DNA of 23,158 bases, from contig DGXZ01000044.1 in assembly GCA_002396485.1 (NCBI GenBank), forward strand, positions 1 through 23,158, written 5' to 3'. The notes beneath the pieces are model-generated. The model searched no databases, had not been told where the DNA came from, and saw nothing but the letters and a program-made list of their open reading frames with translations. Made by a program: the position numbers and the translations under genes. Shown here piece after piece: positions 7,207 to 15,567 of this stretch; position 1 is the first letter of the stretch; each line of letters begins with the position of its first letter. Source of the DNA: Spartobacteria bacterium UBA5019 (lineage in GTDB: Bacteria; Verrucomicrobiota; Verrucomicrobiia; Chthoniobacterales; Terrimicrobiaceae).

Positions 7207-8679
7207 TCAATGCTTCAGGATGGCGAAGGTTTTTTGACCCGAGCGCTCCAAGAGAAGAAGGATGCCACGTTCATCGTCCATGCCCTCCAAGATGGTTTCG
7301 AAATCCTTCTTGCTGAGAATGGGTCTGCCGCCTGCCTCGGTGATGATGTCCCCGAGCTCCAAGCCCGCTGCGGCGGCGGCGCTCATAGGCTCCACCTGAG
7401 TCACGAGGACCCCGCCACTGGATTTGCGCTGGATATTCATTTCCTGCAGCAGTGCCGGGGTGGCATCGCTCACAGTCAAGCCTGGGCCAACGGGATGATC
7501 GCTGCCATTTACCTTTGGGACTGGCGAAGGACGGGGGGTTCTACCCGGCGAGCGCATCGAGGCTCGCACTAATTTATCAGGCTGCTCGCCGGTCTGCACA
7601 GTGACACGCAGCATGCGGCCCTTCCGCCAGACTTCGAGTTCCACGGATTGACCAATTTTTTTACCAAGAATCTCGCGCTGAAGATCGGCCGAAACGTTTA
7701 CGGACTTCCCGTCCACTTTGGTGATGACATCCCCCGGAATGAGATCGCTGCGCTGGGCTGGGGCTCCAGGTTCGATGCCTCGCAGGACGACGCCTTGTTC
7801 TATGCCGGGGAAGAGTTGACGGAGTTGGCTGTCCTCTTCCAGGCTAGCTATGGAAATGCCCAACCAGGGACGGCTCACATGGCCTTTGGTCATGAGCTGC
7901 TCGGCGATGTTTTTTGCGGTGTTGATGGGAATGGCAAAGCCCAGGCCGCGATTGCTGCCGCTGATCAGGGTATTGATGCCTACGACGCGCCCGTCGATGT
8001 CACAGAGGGGACCACCGCTATTGCCAGGGTTTATCGAAGTGTCTGTCTGAATAAACTCGTCGTAATATCCACCGAGAGCGAGTGTGCGGCCTTTGGCGCT
8101 GATAATGCCGGAGGTGAAGGTGTAGGGCAGCTCCATGGGCGTTCCAATGGCGAAGGCGAGTTCCCCCACACGAACAGAATCGCTGTCGCCAAGGTCTGCG
8201 ATGCTGAGATCTGGAGCGTTGATTTTGATCACGGCCACATCGCTCCGCTCGTCGGCGCCGATGATCTCTGCATCGAAGCGGCGTCCATCGCGGAGCTTCA
8301 CCTTGATCTCACTGGCGCCGGCGACGACGTGGTTGTTCGTAATAATGTGACCCTCCTTGGAGAATACAAAACCCGAGCCGATATTCGGCGGGGTGTCAGG
8401 ACTGGCACCCGTCTCGGGAACCACGCGGTAAGGGACACCATTCGGACCTCGAAAAAAGAACTCCAACCCGCCAGGAAGGCCGGACACGGGATTTTCTCCA
8501 GCTTGTCGGGATTCGATAACGACAACGGAGGGCGCTGCCTTCTCAAAAACAGCCGCAAAGGAATCGCTCAACTGCCGCAGGGCGGATGGCGCGGTTGCCA
8601 CTTGCGGAACAATAGGCTCTGCGGCCGGGGCGGTGACCACCGGGAGACAGAGCAACGGAATAAGCCATGTCTTGTTCAT
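7207..8679 (-). CDS. HtrA/Deg-family periplasmic serine protease with two PDZ domains
   Basis: This 490-residue protein has an N-terminal signal peptide (about 1-20, ending in APAA). It then has a trypsin-like protease domain (about 35-265) with the full catalytic triad: His117 in TNNHVV, Asp147 in ERSDVAV and Ser221 in GNSGGPL. A first PDZ domain follows (about 270-362), then a proline-rich linker (about 375-400) and a second PDZ domain (about 400-490). This is the DegP/DegQ architecture of envelope quality-control proteases that degrade or refold misfolded exported proteins. It lies upstream of the respiratory operon on the same strand, with about 90 bases between. Whether it acts as DegP, DegQ or DegS cannot be told from sequence alone. 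Confidence 0.95.
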   Translation of the reverse strand: MNKTWLIPLLCLPVVTAPAAEPIVPQVATAPSALRQLSDSFAAVFEKAAPSVVVIESRQAGENPVSGLPGGLEFFFRGPNGVPYRVVPETGASPDTPPNIGSGFVFSKEGHIITNNHVVAGASEIKVKLRDGRRFDAEIIGADERSDVAVIKINAPDLSIADLGDSDSVRVGELAFAIGTPMELPYTFTSGIISAKGRTLALGGYYDEFIQTDTSINPGNSGGPLCDIDGRVVGINTLISGSNRGLGFAIPINTAKNIAEQLMTKGHVSRPWLGISIASLEEDSQLRQLFPGIEQGVVLRGIEPGAPAQRSDLIPGDVITKVDGKSVNVSADLQREILGKKIGQSVELEVWRKGRMLRVTVQTGEQPDKLVRASMRSPGRTPRPSPVPKVNGSDHPVGPGLTVSDATPALLQEMNIQRKSSGGVLVTQVEPMSAAAAAGLELGDIITEAGGRPILSKKDFETILEGMDDERGILLLLERSGQKTFAILKH

Positions 8680-8687
8680 GCAAGCGC

Positions 8688-8715
8688 AAATTACATCCGC
8701 TTAACTCGAATTCAA
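8688..8715 (-). promoter_or_regulatory. Possible sigma-70 promoter of htrA
   Basis: On the minus strand TTGAAT (8715-8710) and TAATTT (8693-8688) are separated by 16 bases. The -10 box is only 8 bases before the ATG, which would give an almost leaderless transcript. This is a pattern match only. Confidence 0.25.
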
Positions 8716-8742
8716 ACGGGGCACGCCACTTTTTTTGTTTTT

Positions 8743-8778
8743 CTAAAAAAAAGCGAACCGGGGTCGCCGGTTCGCTTT
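8743..8778 (-). terminator. Rho-independent terminator
   Basis: A perfect 12-bp inverted repeat (arms 8750-8761 and 8767-8778, AAAGCGAACCGG and its complement) with a 5-base loop is followed on the minus strand by a T-rich run interrupted by a few A residues. It lies 24 bases past the stop of the small membrane protein gene and would insulate it from htrA. Confidence 0.85.
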
Positions 8779-8801
8779 CATGCACAAGGCGAGTGTGATT
8801 T

Positions 8802-9077
8802 TTATTCGTCCTCTAGAACCACTTCCACCAACTCGTCGGCTTTACGGCTGAGGCGGTTTGAAAGAATGAAGAAGCTCGGGACCCAAAGGCCAATAAAAAT
8901 ACCGAAACGCTCACCGTAGGCACGGTTCTCGCGGGCTGCGGTGAACCATGTGGCCACTGAGGCAATGATCGAGATAAAGCCAAGATAAAGGCAAACATCC
9001 GACAGAAGGCGGAGATTCTCCCGATTGTAGCTATCGCGGGCAGGTTGGAGGTATTTGTTGAATTTTGTGGTATCCAT
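8802..9077 (-). CDS. Small two-helix membrane protein, unknown function
   Basis: This 91-residue protein is not one I recognise. A hydrophilic N-terminus (about 1-25) precedes two hydrophobic helices (about 26-46 and 58-74). These are separated by a short charged loop (ENRAYGERFG), and the tail is acidic (ADELVEVVLEDE). Support for it being real comes from the strong terminator just past its stop, its position head-to-head with the next gene over a 63-bp divergent region, and a coherent hydrophobic pattern. No Shine-Dalgarno is visible before the ATG. It is probably monocistronic. Confidence 0.7.
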   Translation of the reverse strand: MDTTKFNKYLQPARDSYNRENLRLLSDVCLYLGFISIIASVATWFTAARENRAYGERFGIFIGLWVPSFFILSNRLSRKADELVEVVLEDE

Positions 9078-9140
9078 AGGGTGGCAATCTGTTTCCAGTG
9101 CCTTGCCGTGTCAATGGATTTGAGCTTAGTTGATCACCCC

Positions 9141-10793
9141 ATGAAAAAAATCACCATCGGCCTTGTCATTGTGGCCCTCCTGATCCTTGGCGGCGTTGTG
9201 TTGTTTAAACGCTCCGGCGGCGAGTCTCAAGCTGCAGCCTTGGCGCCGGTGGACACTGTTGTTTTCGTAAATATCCCGAACATCCCCCGGACCGGTTTTC
9301 GGTGGATCGGAACAGCGCTGGCGCAAATCGCGGCCGAACCAGAGATGCAGGCTTTTCTCGAGCTGCCGCTGAAAAATCTGAAGGCCTCGCCATCCACCGG
9401 CGAGGCCAGTGGAGTGCTGGGCGGACTAAAACCAGGTAATATTTTCCTCGCCGCAACACATGCCGACGGCCAGGGCGCGCAGGGCTTGCTCGGCTTTCAG
9501 TTCTGGGGAAACCGGAAAGACTACGACAACGCCATAGCCCGCCTGCGCAAAGAGCTTCCAGAGCCCGAACAGGAGGTGGCCAAAGACGCTCACAACGGCC
9601 TGGAGATCCTGGTGACACGGCACGGCGACCTCACACTCTACTCCGCCGCCGCCGGGCGCTGGGGATTTCTCTCCACAAGTCTCGACCAAATAAAAACCGC
9701 TCTCGACCGTGCCACGGGAAACTCGCCACTGACCTCGCTGAAGACGAATCCACGCTTTGCGAAAGTCATCGCCCAACTGCCAGTCGACCCGGAGCTGATG
9801 TTTTACTTTGAGCCTGAAAAAGCGATGGACTCCCTGCTCGCTGTCAGCCGATCGTTCGGAGCGAACCAAATCCCCTCGCAGGTCGAGGAACTCAAATCCG
9901 CCGAAGCTGTCGGCGGCATTCTCAAGATTGATAGACGCCTGCAGCGCGATGCCATCTTTGTGCTGCGTCCATCGCGGGAGGACTCACTGCCCAAGCTGAC
10001 CCATCCTGCCATGTCGCTCACCAACCGGGACACAACAGTGTTTTTTGATTTCGTCCTGAATTTCGCTGCGATTCCGAGTCTGGTGGAGGGTCTTGCCGAA
10101 GCATATCCGAGAGCCGCCTCCCACTTGGGACCGCTCACCGAAGCAGCAGCTCAAATCTACGGGCCCGAGTGCGCGCTCGTCGCAAACTGGCCCGATGGCA
10201 ACATGACACCCACTCCGCTGCTTGCCGTGACGGTCAAGGATGAGGCTCGGTCGAGTGATTTTCTGGCACAGACAGTCGGCAACGTGCCAGGCGCAATCCG
10301 TCAAGATTTGAAGGGCAACACCGTTTATTCATTTCCTGCCGGCTACACGTCGCTGTGGGTGGCGCAGAGCAATGGGTTTCTCCTGCTTGGGATGAATCCG
10401 GAAGCGTTGCTCCAGGCCGGGGAGAGCAAAACCAGCGGAGGCACACTGCAAGACGCACCGGATTTCAAAGACGCTGTGTCTGCATTCCAATCCGCCAACG
10501 AGGCCTTCTGCTACATCGACACGCGCACGGTTTTCACCCGGGTCTACAACTCCTTCGTGCCGGTAATTCGTTTTGGTGCGGCCATGATGCCGGATTTGAA
10601 AAAACGCATCGATGTTTCCAAACTGCCAAAGGCTGAGACCATCGCCAAGCACCTCCCACCAATCGTGCTTTCGCAAAAGCGCACCACCGAGGGAACCCTC
10701 ATCGAGTCCAGCGGCCCTGTGAGCATGACCCAATTCCTGCTGCTCACCGGCGCGGGAATTATGGCGGCGAACCAAAGCCTGCTGGGCAACTGA
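9141..10793 (+). CDS. Large envelope-anchored protein, unknown function
   Basis: This 550-residue protein starts MKKITIG followed by one hydrophobic helix (about 5-22), a signal anchor that places the rest outside the cytoplasm. The remainder is a long soluble region beginning ALAPVDTVVFVNIPNIPRT. A weakly hydrophobic stretch near the C-terminus (about 525-545) may be a second anchor. The overall look resembles DUF3352-like proteins, but I cannot confirm this. I chose the ATG at 9141 because the signal anchor starts there; the frame is open further upstream without a sensible N-terminus. Its TGA stop directly abuts the hrpB-tail repeat at 10793. Confidence 0.8.
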   Translation: MKKITIGLVIVALLILGGVVLFKRSGGESQAAALAPVDTVVFVNIPNIPRTGFRWIGTALAQIAAEPEMQAFLELPLKNLKASPSTGEASGVLGGLKPGNIFLAATHADGQGAQGLLGFQFWGNRKDYDNAIARLRKELPEPEQEVAKDAHNGLEILVTRHGDLTLYSAAAGRWGFLSTSLDQIKTALDRATGNSPLTSLKTNPRFAKVIAQLPVDPELMFYFEPEKAMDSLLAVSRSFGANQIPSQVEELKSAEAVGGILKIDRRLQRDAIFVLRPSREDSLPKLTHPAMSLTNRDTTVFFDFVLNFAAIPSLVEGLAEAYPRAASHLGPLTEAAAQIYGPECALVANWPDGNMTPTPLLAVTVKDEARSSDFLAQTVGNVPGAIRQDLKGNTVYSFPAGYTSLWVAQSNGFLLLGMNPEALLQAGESKTSGGTLQDAPDFKDAVSAFQSANEAFCYIDTRTVFTRVYNSFVPVIRFGAAMMPDLKKRIDVSKLPKAETIAKHLPPIVLSQKRTTEGTLIESSGPVSMTQFLLLTGAGIMAANQSLLGN

Positions 10794-10850
10794 CCTCAGC
10801 GCCACTCGTGCTTCGGATACTGGCGCTGGAGCTGTTGTTTCAGGCCGGGG
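10793..10850. repeat. Direct repeat, left copy (duplicated hrpB 3' end)
   Basis: This 58-bp block matches 11498-11555 at 57 of 58 positions. The right copy is the genuine 3' end of hrpB. Read on the minus strand, this copy encodes the same C-terminus (QRQYPKHEWR and stop). The only difference, at 10799, is a synonymous Arg codon change (CGC against CGG). The two copies flank the toxin-antitoxin pair. Confidence 0.9.
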
Positions 10851-10900
10851 AGTTTCGCCAGAAAATATCCCTTGAGGAGTCGCACGCAATCACGCACGGT
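10796..10900 (-). pseudogene. Remnant of an hrpB C-terminus
   Basis: On the minus strand 34 codons are open between a TGA at 10901-10903 and the hrpB-like TGA at 10796-10798. The last 17 codons are the same as the hrpB tail. Upstream of these only a weak in-frame likeness remains (Arg, Leu-Lys and Pro-Gly positions shared). No start or helicase domain is present. It looks like the stranded tail of hrpB left when the toxin-antitoxin segment came in. Confidence 0.6.
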
Positions 10901-10906
10901 TCAGCT

Positions 10907-11149
10907 ATGCAGACAGTCACAGCCACAAAAGCGCGATCCATGATCTACAAGCTCATTGACGATGCTTTGGAGTCTCATGAGCCGATTCAAATCACAGGCA
11001 AGCGCTCCAATGCTTTTCTCGTTGCCGAGGACGACTGGCGCGCCATTCAGGAGAGCCTGTATTTGGTTTCGATTCCAGGTATGCGGGAATCCATTCGTTC
11101 CGGACTTGCCACTCCAGTCTCAGCGTGTGCCAAGAAGCTTGATTGGTGA
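10907..11149 (+). CDS. Type II antitoxin, YefM/Phd family
   Basis: This 80-residue protein has the YefM/Phd layout. The N-terminal DNA-binding part (MQTVTATKARSMIYKLIDD) is followed by the typical PIQITGKRSNAFLVAEDDW core. A C-terminal segment (LYLVSIPGMRESI) should wrap the toxin. Such antitoxins neutralise the partner toxin and repress their own operon. The ATG at 10907 was chosen because the family's N-terminal block starts there. Its stop overlaps the toxin start as GTGA, so the pair is translationally coupled. The pair sits between two copies of the hrpB tail, which suggests acquisition. Confidence 0.85.
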   Translation: MQTVTATKARSMIYKLIDDALESHEPIQITGKRSNAFLVAEDDWRAIQESLYLVSIPGMRESIRSGLATPVSACAKKLDW

Positions 11150-11409
11150 AATACCTCCTCGTCTTCAGCAAACAAGCACAGAAGGACGCCAAGAAGCTTG
11201 CGAGTGCTGGCCTCAAATCCAAGGCACAATTTTTATTGGATATTCTGACGGATGATCCTTTCCGGAATCCCCCACCCTACGAGAAGCTCATCGGCGATCT
11301 TGCTGGCGCATACTCCAGAAGAATCAATATTCAGCACAGACTAGTTTATCAGGTGCTCCAAACGGAGCGGGTGGTGAAGGTGTTGAGGTTATGGACTCAT
11401 TACGAATAA
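11146..11409 (+). CDS. Type II toxin, YoeB/Txe family mRNA interferase
   Basis: This 87-residue protein begins with GTG at 11146 (KYLLVFSKQAQKDAKKL), overlapping the antitoxin stop; a TTG one codon earlier is also possible. It has the RelE-fold pattern of YoeB: PFRNPPPYEKLIGDLAGAYSRRI, then HRLVYQV, ending LWTHYE with the C-terminal His-Tyr pair used in catalysis. YoeB toxins bind the ribosome and cut mRNA at the A site. The Glu, Arg, His and Tyr expected for activity are all present, so it is probably functional. A weak CCGGA/TCCGG stem at 11433-11461, followed by six T at 11468-11473, could end the operon. Confidence 0.85.
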   Translation: MKYLLVFSKQAQKDAKKLASAGLKSKAQFLLDILTDDPFRNPPPYEKLIGDLAGAYSRRINIQHRLVYQVLQTERVVKVLRLWTHYE

Positions 11410-11497
11410 AAACAGAGCGACAATGAGCTGAACCGGATACCTGCCTACGTCATATCTCCGGCTTGGATTTTTTCGCTGCCTGGGAGCAGTCCGCCAT

Positions 11498-11555
11498 ACC
11501 TCACCGCCACTCGTGCTTCGGATACTGGCGCTGGAGCTGTTGTTTCAGGCCGGGG
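11498..11555. repeat. Direct repeat, right copy (genuine hrpB 3' end)
   Basis: This is the right copy of the 58-bp repeat. It contains the hrpB stop codon and the last 17 codons. See the left copy at 10793-10850. The 647 bases between the copies hold the toxin-antitoxin pair and no recombinase. Confidence 0.9.
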
Positions 11556-14020
11556 TAGATTTCGGTCCAAAAAGATTTGAGGCTGCGCGTCACTTGAACC
11601 GGTCGGTGGCTCGGGGCCAGGATGTGGAGAGTGAGCGCATGGCGACCGAGTGCGATTTTGATATCATCCGTGACTCCGTAAAAATCCTGGATCCTGGCTG
11701 AGAGAAACGGGTCCGCCGTCTCGGCATAAGTCACCTTCGCACGGCGTCCACCGGGAAGCTCGATCCGCTCGGGAGCGTGTTTTTCGACGAACTGCTGCTG
11801 ATCCCAAGTGAGGAGTGATTTTGCATGGGGCAGAATGGCGGCGTCTTTGATGTCTCGGTAACAAACCGCACCTTCGCAAACCAAGAGGATGATATGGTGT
11901 CGCTCGTCCTCGCCCATTGGCGGAAGGTTTTGCTCGGGACAAAGACGCGTAAGGAAATTGACGCGGTGGAGCCACTGCTCAACGGCATCATCCCAGGCGT
12001 TCAAGCGCAGGTTACCTTCCAGAACTTGTTCGGCAAGGCATGAGGACGCTGCTGGGCCAGGTTCCGCATCGCGGTCGCGGTTCTCAAGGATCAGGTCGCG
12101 AAAAACCTTCGCCCTTCTCACAACAACGCGATTCTGGCTTTTGTCGAAAAAATGATCCGCATTCTCTGAGAAATCCTGTGGGAACATTTCGCGTAGCCAG
12201 GCTTCTTGGATTTCCGTGGCGAGGCTCAGCAGAACGCGGGCATCGCCGTCACGGCCCTCGATTTCAGCAATCTCGGCGGCGACGAGGAGGGAACTCCCGG
12301 TGGCCACACTATGACGTGAAAGCAGTCCCCTCCGGCCATGCACGATGTCGCAGACGAGCGTTCCGGTGCCGCGACGCACAGCCACCTGATCGGCAAAGCC
12401 CGCCAGCACGCACTTGGCGATGTCAGAGTCATTGGGAGGTGTTTCCTCAAGAAGCAGAGCCTCGGCGTGAGCGATGTCGAGGAACTGCTCAAAAAGTTTT
12501 GCCACCTGCCGGGCGGAGTCAGAGTGGATTCCGAGAGTGCGGCATTCATTCATTCGAAAGTCCCGCGATCGCGCCCACTCGAAGACGCGCATGAGGACAA
12601 GAAAGTCGGAGGTGCCTCCACTGAAAATCTCGGCCCGTTCGTCCTCTATTTTTTTATCAACTCTCAGCAGCATCGAGCGGGTCTGCGTGAGGGCGGCAAT
12701 GAGCGCTGCTGAACGCACACAGCCAAGCTCCTCGGCAGCGATGAACATACGGGCATAGCGGGGATGAACCGGGAAATTCAACATCCGGCGGCCGATGGTG
12801 GTGATGTCACCAACAGAATCCAGAGCGCCTAAATCGCGAAGAAGGGTCTCCGCGCGTTCGAGCGCCTGAACCTCGGGGGGCTCGATCCAGCGGAATGCCT
12901 GCAAATTCCCCACCCCGGCGGCCTTCAGGCTCAGGAGGGTTTCGGCGAGGTCGAGGCGCTTGATTTCAGAAAGTTCGCGGAGCGGGCGGCGTGTGTGGTC
13001 ACGCTCGGTCCAGAGACGCACGCAGAGGCCAGGCGCGGTGCGCCCCGCACGACCTGCACGCTGCGCTGCGGATGCGGCGCTGATTTTTTCGATGAGAAGC
13101 GTATTGATGCCGCGATTGGGGTCATAGCGCGCCACCCGAGCAAGGCCGGAGTCCACCACGAGCGTCACGCCATCAATCGTCAGCGATGTCTCGGCGACAT
13201 TTGTGGAAACAATGACCTTTCGCCCTTGCGAGCGGTTCACCGCGCGGTCCTGCTCGGCGGCTGGCAGTTCTCCATGCAGCGGCAACACGGCGCATCGCCC
13301 GCCAAGCCGACCCTGCAACTCGCGGATGGTGCGTTGGATTTCATAGGCGCCGGGCATGAAGACCAGCACATCGCCATCGGTGCTCTCGAAGTGCTCAGCC
13401 ACGGCATCCGTCGCGGTTTCCCAGACCGGTTCGTCTCTCGGGTCGTGTGAGAGGTGGCTAATTTCAACAGGAAACATACGCCCCTCAGAGGTGAGGATTT
13501 CGGCGGGTTTGAGGTATTCCTGCAACTCGGCACCGTCGAGCGTTGCCGACATGACGACTATTTTGAGATCAGGCCGGACAGCGTCTTGAAGATCTAATGC
13601 CCGAGCGAGAGTGATGTCGCCGTAGAGATGCCGCTCGTGGAATTCATCGAAGACCAAAGTGGAAATACCCCGCAGCTGCGGGTCGGCCAGCATCTGACGA
13701 AGAAGAATGCCCTCGGTGACGAAGAGGATTTTTGTTTCCTTGCAGGAAACATTGTCGAGGCGGATTTGATAGCCAACCTCGCCCCCAAGGCGCACCGAAC
13801 GCTCGGAGGCCACGCGCGTGGCCAGCATGCGAGCAGCCAGGCGGCGGGGTTGGAGGATCACACAACGTCCACCACCAAGAAGTCCTCCATCCAGGAGAAT
13901 CTGGGGAACCTGAGTGGATTTTCCCGATCCGGTCGGTGCCTGCAAGATGAGACGGTTCCCACGCGTGAGGGCGGCTACAATTTCCTCATCGAGGTCGTAG
14001 ATGGGCAGGGGTTGAGACAT
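11501..14020 (-). CDS. hrpB: ATP-dependent helicase HrpB (DEAH-box)
   Basis: This 839-residue protein has the normal full length for HrpB. Walker A is APTGSGKST (28-36), the DEAH-type Walker B is DEFH (125-128), motif III is SAT (158-160), and motif VI appears as QRAGRAGRTAPG near 320. The HrpB C-terminal domain ends in the family pattern YPGLKQQLQRQYPKHEW. HrpB is an RNA helicase-like protein of uncertain role in bacteria. The gene lies 6 bases after phr on the same strand, so the two are probably co-transcribed. Its last 17 codons are duplicated at 10793-10850. Confidence 0.95.
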   Translation of the reverse strand: MSQPLPIYDLDEEIVAALTRGNRLILQAPTGSGKSTQVPQILLDGGLLGGGRCVILQPRRLAARMLATRVASERSVRLGGEVGYQIRLDNVSCKETKILFVTEGILLRQMLADPQLRGISTLVFDEFHERHLYGDITLARALDLQDAVRPDLKIVVMSATLDGAELQEYLKPAEILTSEGRMFPVEISHLSHDPRDEPVWETATDAVAEHFESTDGDVLVFMPGAYEIQRTIRELQGRLGGRCAVLPLHGELPAAEQDRAVNRSQGRKVIVSTNVAETSLTIDGVTLVVDSGLARVARYDPNRGINTLLIEKISAASAAQRAGRAGRTAPGLCVRLWTERDHTRRPLRELSEIKRLDLAETLLSLKAAGVGNLQAFRWIEPPEVQALERAETLLRDLGALDSVGDITTIGRRMLNFPVHPRYARMFIAAEELGCVRSAALIAALTQTRSMLLRVDKKIEDERAEIFSGGTSDFLVLMRVFEWARSRDFRMNECRTLGIHSDSARQVAKLFEQFLDIAHAEALLLEETPPNDSDIAKCVLAGFADQVAVRRGTGTLVCDIVHGRRGLLSRHSVATGSSLLVAAEIAEIEGRDGDARVLLSLATEIQEAWLREMFPQDFSENADHFFDKSQNRVVVRRAKVFRDLILENRDRDAEPGPAASSCLAEQVLEGNLRLNAWDDAVEQWLHRVNFLTRLCPEQNLPPMGEDERHHIILLVCEGAVCYRDIKDAAILPHAKSLLTWDQQQFVEKHAPERIELPGGRRAKVTYAETADPFLSARIQDFYGVTDDIKIALGRHALTLHILAPSHRPVQVTRSLKSFWTEIYPGLKQQLQRQYPKHEWR

Positions 14021-14026
14021 CCCCAG

Positions 14027-15460
14027 TTAAGGCTGTGTGGCTTTGAACAGGTCCAAAGTGATGTCCCTCGCCACAGAGTGGTCCACAATCGGAGCCGGAT
14101 AGCCTTTGGCAAGACGCAGGCCCGGAGCGGGCGGGTCTTGGAATTTTGTGGCATCGACATCGCGGAGTTCAGGAATCCACCGCTTGATGTAGACGCCTTC
14201 GGCATCGAAGCGCTTCGTCTGACTCCACGGGTTTTGAATACGGAAATACGGAGCGGCATCGGCTCCTGTCCCGGCGCTCCATTGCCACCCGCCATTATTG
14301 CTGGCGATCTCGCCATCCGTGAGCATCTGCATGAAATAGGATTCGCCATGCCGCCAGTCGAGGTGGAGGTCCTTCGTCAAAAACATGGCGGCGATCATTC
14401 GGGTGCGGTTGTGCATGAATCCCGTCTCACGAAGCTCACGCATGGCGGCATCCACAATCGGGAAGCCGGTCTCGCCATTCTTCCAGCGCTCCAGATTTGC
14501 CACCTGGCCGGGCCAGACCATGCCACGGTATTTCGGGTTGAACTCCAACTCCAGCACCTCGGGGTAGTTCCAGAGAATCTGCATGTAGAATTCACGCCAG
14601 ACGAGTTCGGCGATGTATTTCATCGCGCTGCCGCGCCCCTTGGCATCGAGCGAATCGGCTTTTTTCAGGCACTCCTGATGCAGTTCACGAATCGATAGGA
14701 GCCCAAAGCGCAGATCCTGTGAGATGCGGGAGGTGCCGCCACCTGCGGGCAAATCGCGGATTTCGCCATAGCGCGAGAGGCCACTGTCCAGGAACTCCCG
14801 CATACGAGAGCGCGCTGCCTTTTCCCCCGCCTCCAGAACCCCACTGGCGGCAGGCGGCAAATCCCAAAAGGAATTGTCGGGCAGCGGCAGTGAATCCAGC
14901 CCAACAGGCGCGGCGAGCGACTTGACTCGGGGAGCGACAGGTGGCTTGGGCAACTTTTCCCAGGCTTTGGAATAGGGGGTGAAAACGCGAAAGGTATCGC
15001 CAGAGCCCGTTAAAACCTCGCGCCGCTCGTGAATGGCGACATCCTTGAACGGCTTGATGGAAATGCCAAGCGCCTGACCCATTTTCTCCAATTTTTCTTC
15101 GACAGCGCGCCCGTGGGGATCCGGGTCGCGATTGAAAAAAATCGCCTCGGCGCGGGTTTCGTTCACGAGCTTTTCAAGTTCAGCCAGTGCCTCACCCTGA
15201 CGAAGGATCAGGCGGGAACCAACGGCCTGAAGATTGGCATCCAGCGAGCGCAGGCATCCACACAAGAAATGCTGGCGGTTGGGACCGGTCCAGCGATGGT
15301 TTTTTTTCCAGTCGCTCAAGATGTAAACCGGCGTGACCTGCGCGCCGGTGGAGGCAGCCGCATGAAGAGCAGAGTTATCAGTGAGTCGAAGATCGCGGCG
15401 GAACCAATGGATGACGTTTTTCAAAATGCGGTGGGAATGATGTGTGCATTGAAATAACAT
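14027..15460 (-). CDS. phr: Deoxyribodipyrimidine photolyase (class I CPD photolyase/cryptochrome family)
   Basis: This roughly 477-residue flavoprotein repairs UV pyrimidine dimers using light. The N-terminal antenna domain begins VIHWFRRDLRLTDN. The FAD domain contains VWREFYMQILWNYP, then MHNRTRMIAAMFLTKDLHLDWRHGE, then NNGGWQWSAGTGADAAPYFRIQNP, and ends near YPAPIVDH. The W-Q-W and N-R-x-R-M blocks fit class I CPD photolyases. The start is unclear. ATG codons at 15472 and 15460 give a leader longer than usual, while a TTG at 15424 would begin four codons before HWFRRD as in typical family members. None has a convincing ribosome binding site. Confidence 0.92.
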   Translation of the reverse strand: MLFQCTHHSHRILKNVIHWFRRDLRLTDNSALHAAASTGAQVTPVYILSDWKKNHRWTGPNRQHFLCGCLRSLDANLQAVGSRLILRQGEALAELEKLVNETRAEAIFFNRDPDPHGRAVEEKLEKMGQALGISIKPFKDVAIHERREVLTGSGDTFRVFTPYSKAWEKLPKPPVAPRVKSLAAPVGLDSLPLPDNSFWDLPPAASGVLEAGEKAARSRMREFLDSGLSRYGEIRDLPAGGGTSRISQDLRFGLLSIRELHQECLKKADSLDAKGRGSAMKYIAELVWREFYMQILWNYPEVLELEFNPKYRGMVWPGQVANLERWKNGETGFPIVDAAMRELRETGFMHNRTRMIAAMFLTKDLHLDWRHGESYFMQMLTDGEIASNNGGWQWSAGTGADAAPYFRIQNPWSQTKRFDAEGVYIKRWIPELRDVDATKFQDPPAPGLRLAKGYPAPIVDHSVARDITLDLFKATQP

Positions 15461-15500
15461 ACCGCCGGGCATGTGGCCAGATGCAGAGTGCTAACGCTGC

Positions 15501-15545
15501 CGATAAAGAAAGAAGCCGGATGGCAGCACCTGCCACCATCCGGCT
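15501..15545 (-). terminator. Probable terminator of the sigma factor gene
   Basis: A perfect 10-bp inverted repeat (AGCCGGATGG at 15514-15523 and its complement at 15536-15545) with a 12-base loop is followed on the minus strand by TCTTTCTTTATC. It lies 22 bases past the sigma factor stop, between that gene and phr. Confidence 0.7.
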
Positions 15546-15567
15546 CCACCTACCCATGAAAAAAAAA

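Noticed and set aside
7648..8919. 423-codon frame antisense to htrA
   Set aside because: It is a mirror of the protease gene and runs across its promoter region and the terminator at 8743-8778.
11433..11473. Possible terminator after the toxin gene
   Set aside because: The stem is only 5 bp with a long loop, and six bases separate it from the T-run, too weak to list as a feature.
13628..14698. 356-codon frame antisense across hrpB and phr
   Set aside because: It overlaps the conserved ends of two well-supported genes and shows no domain.
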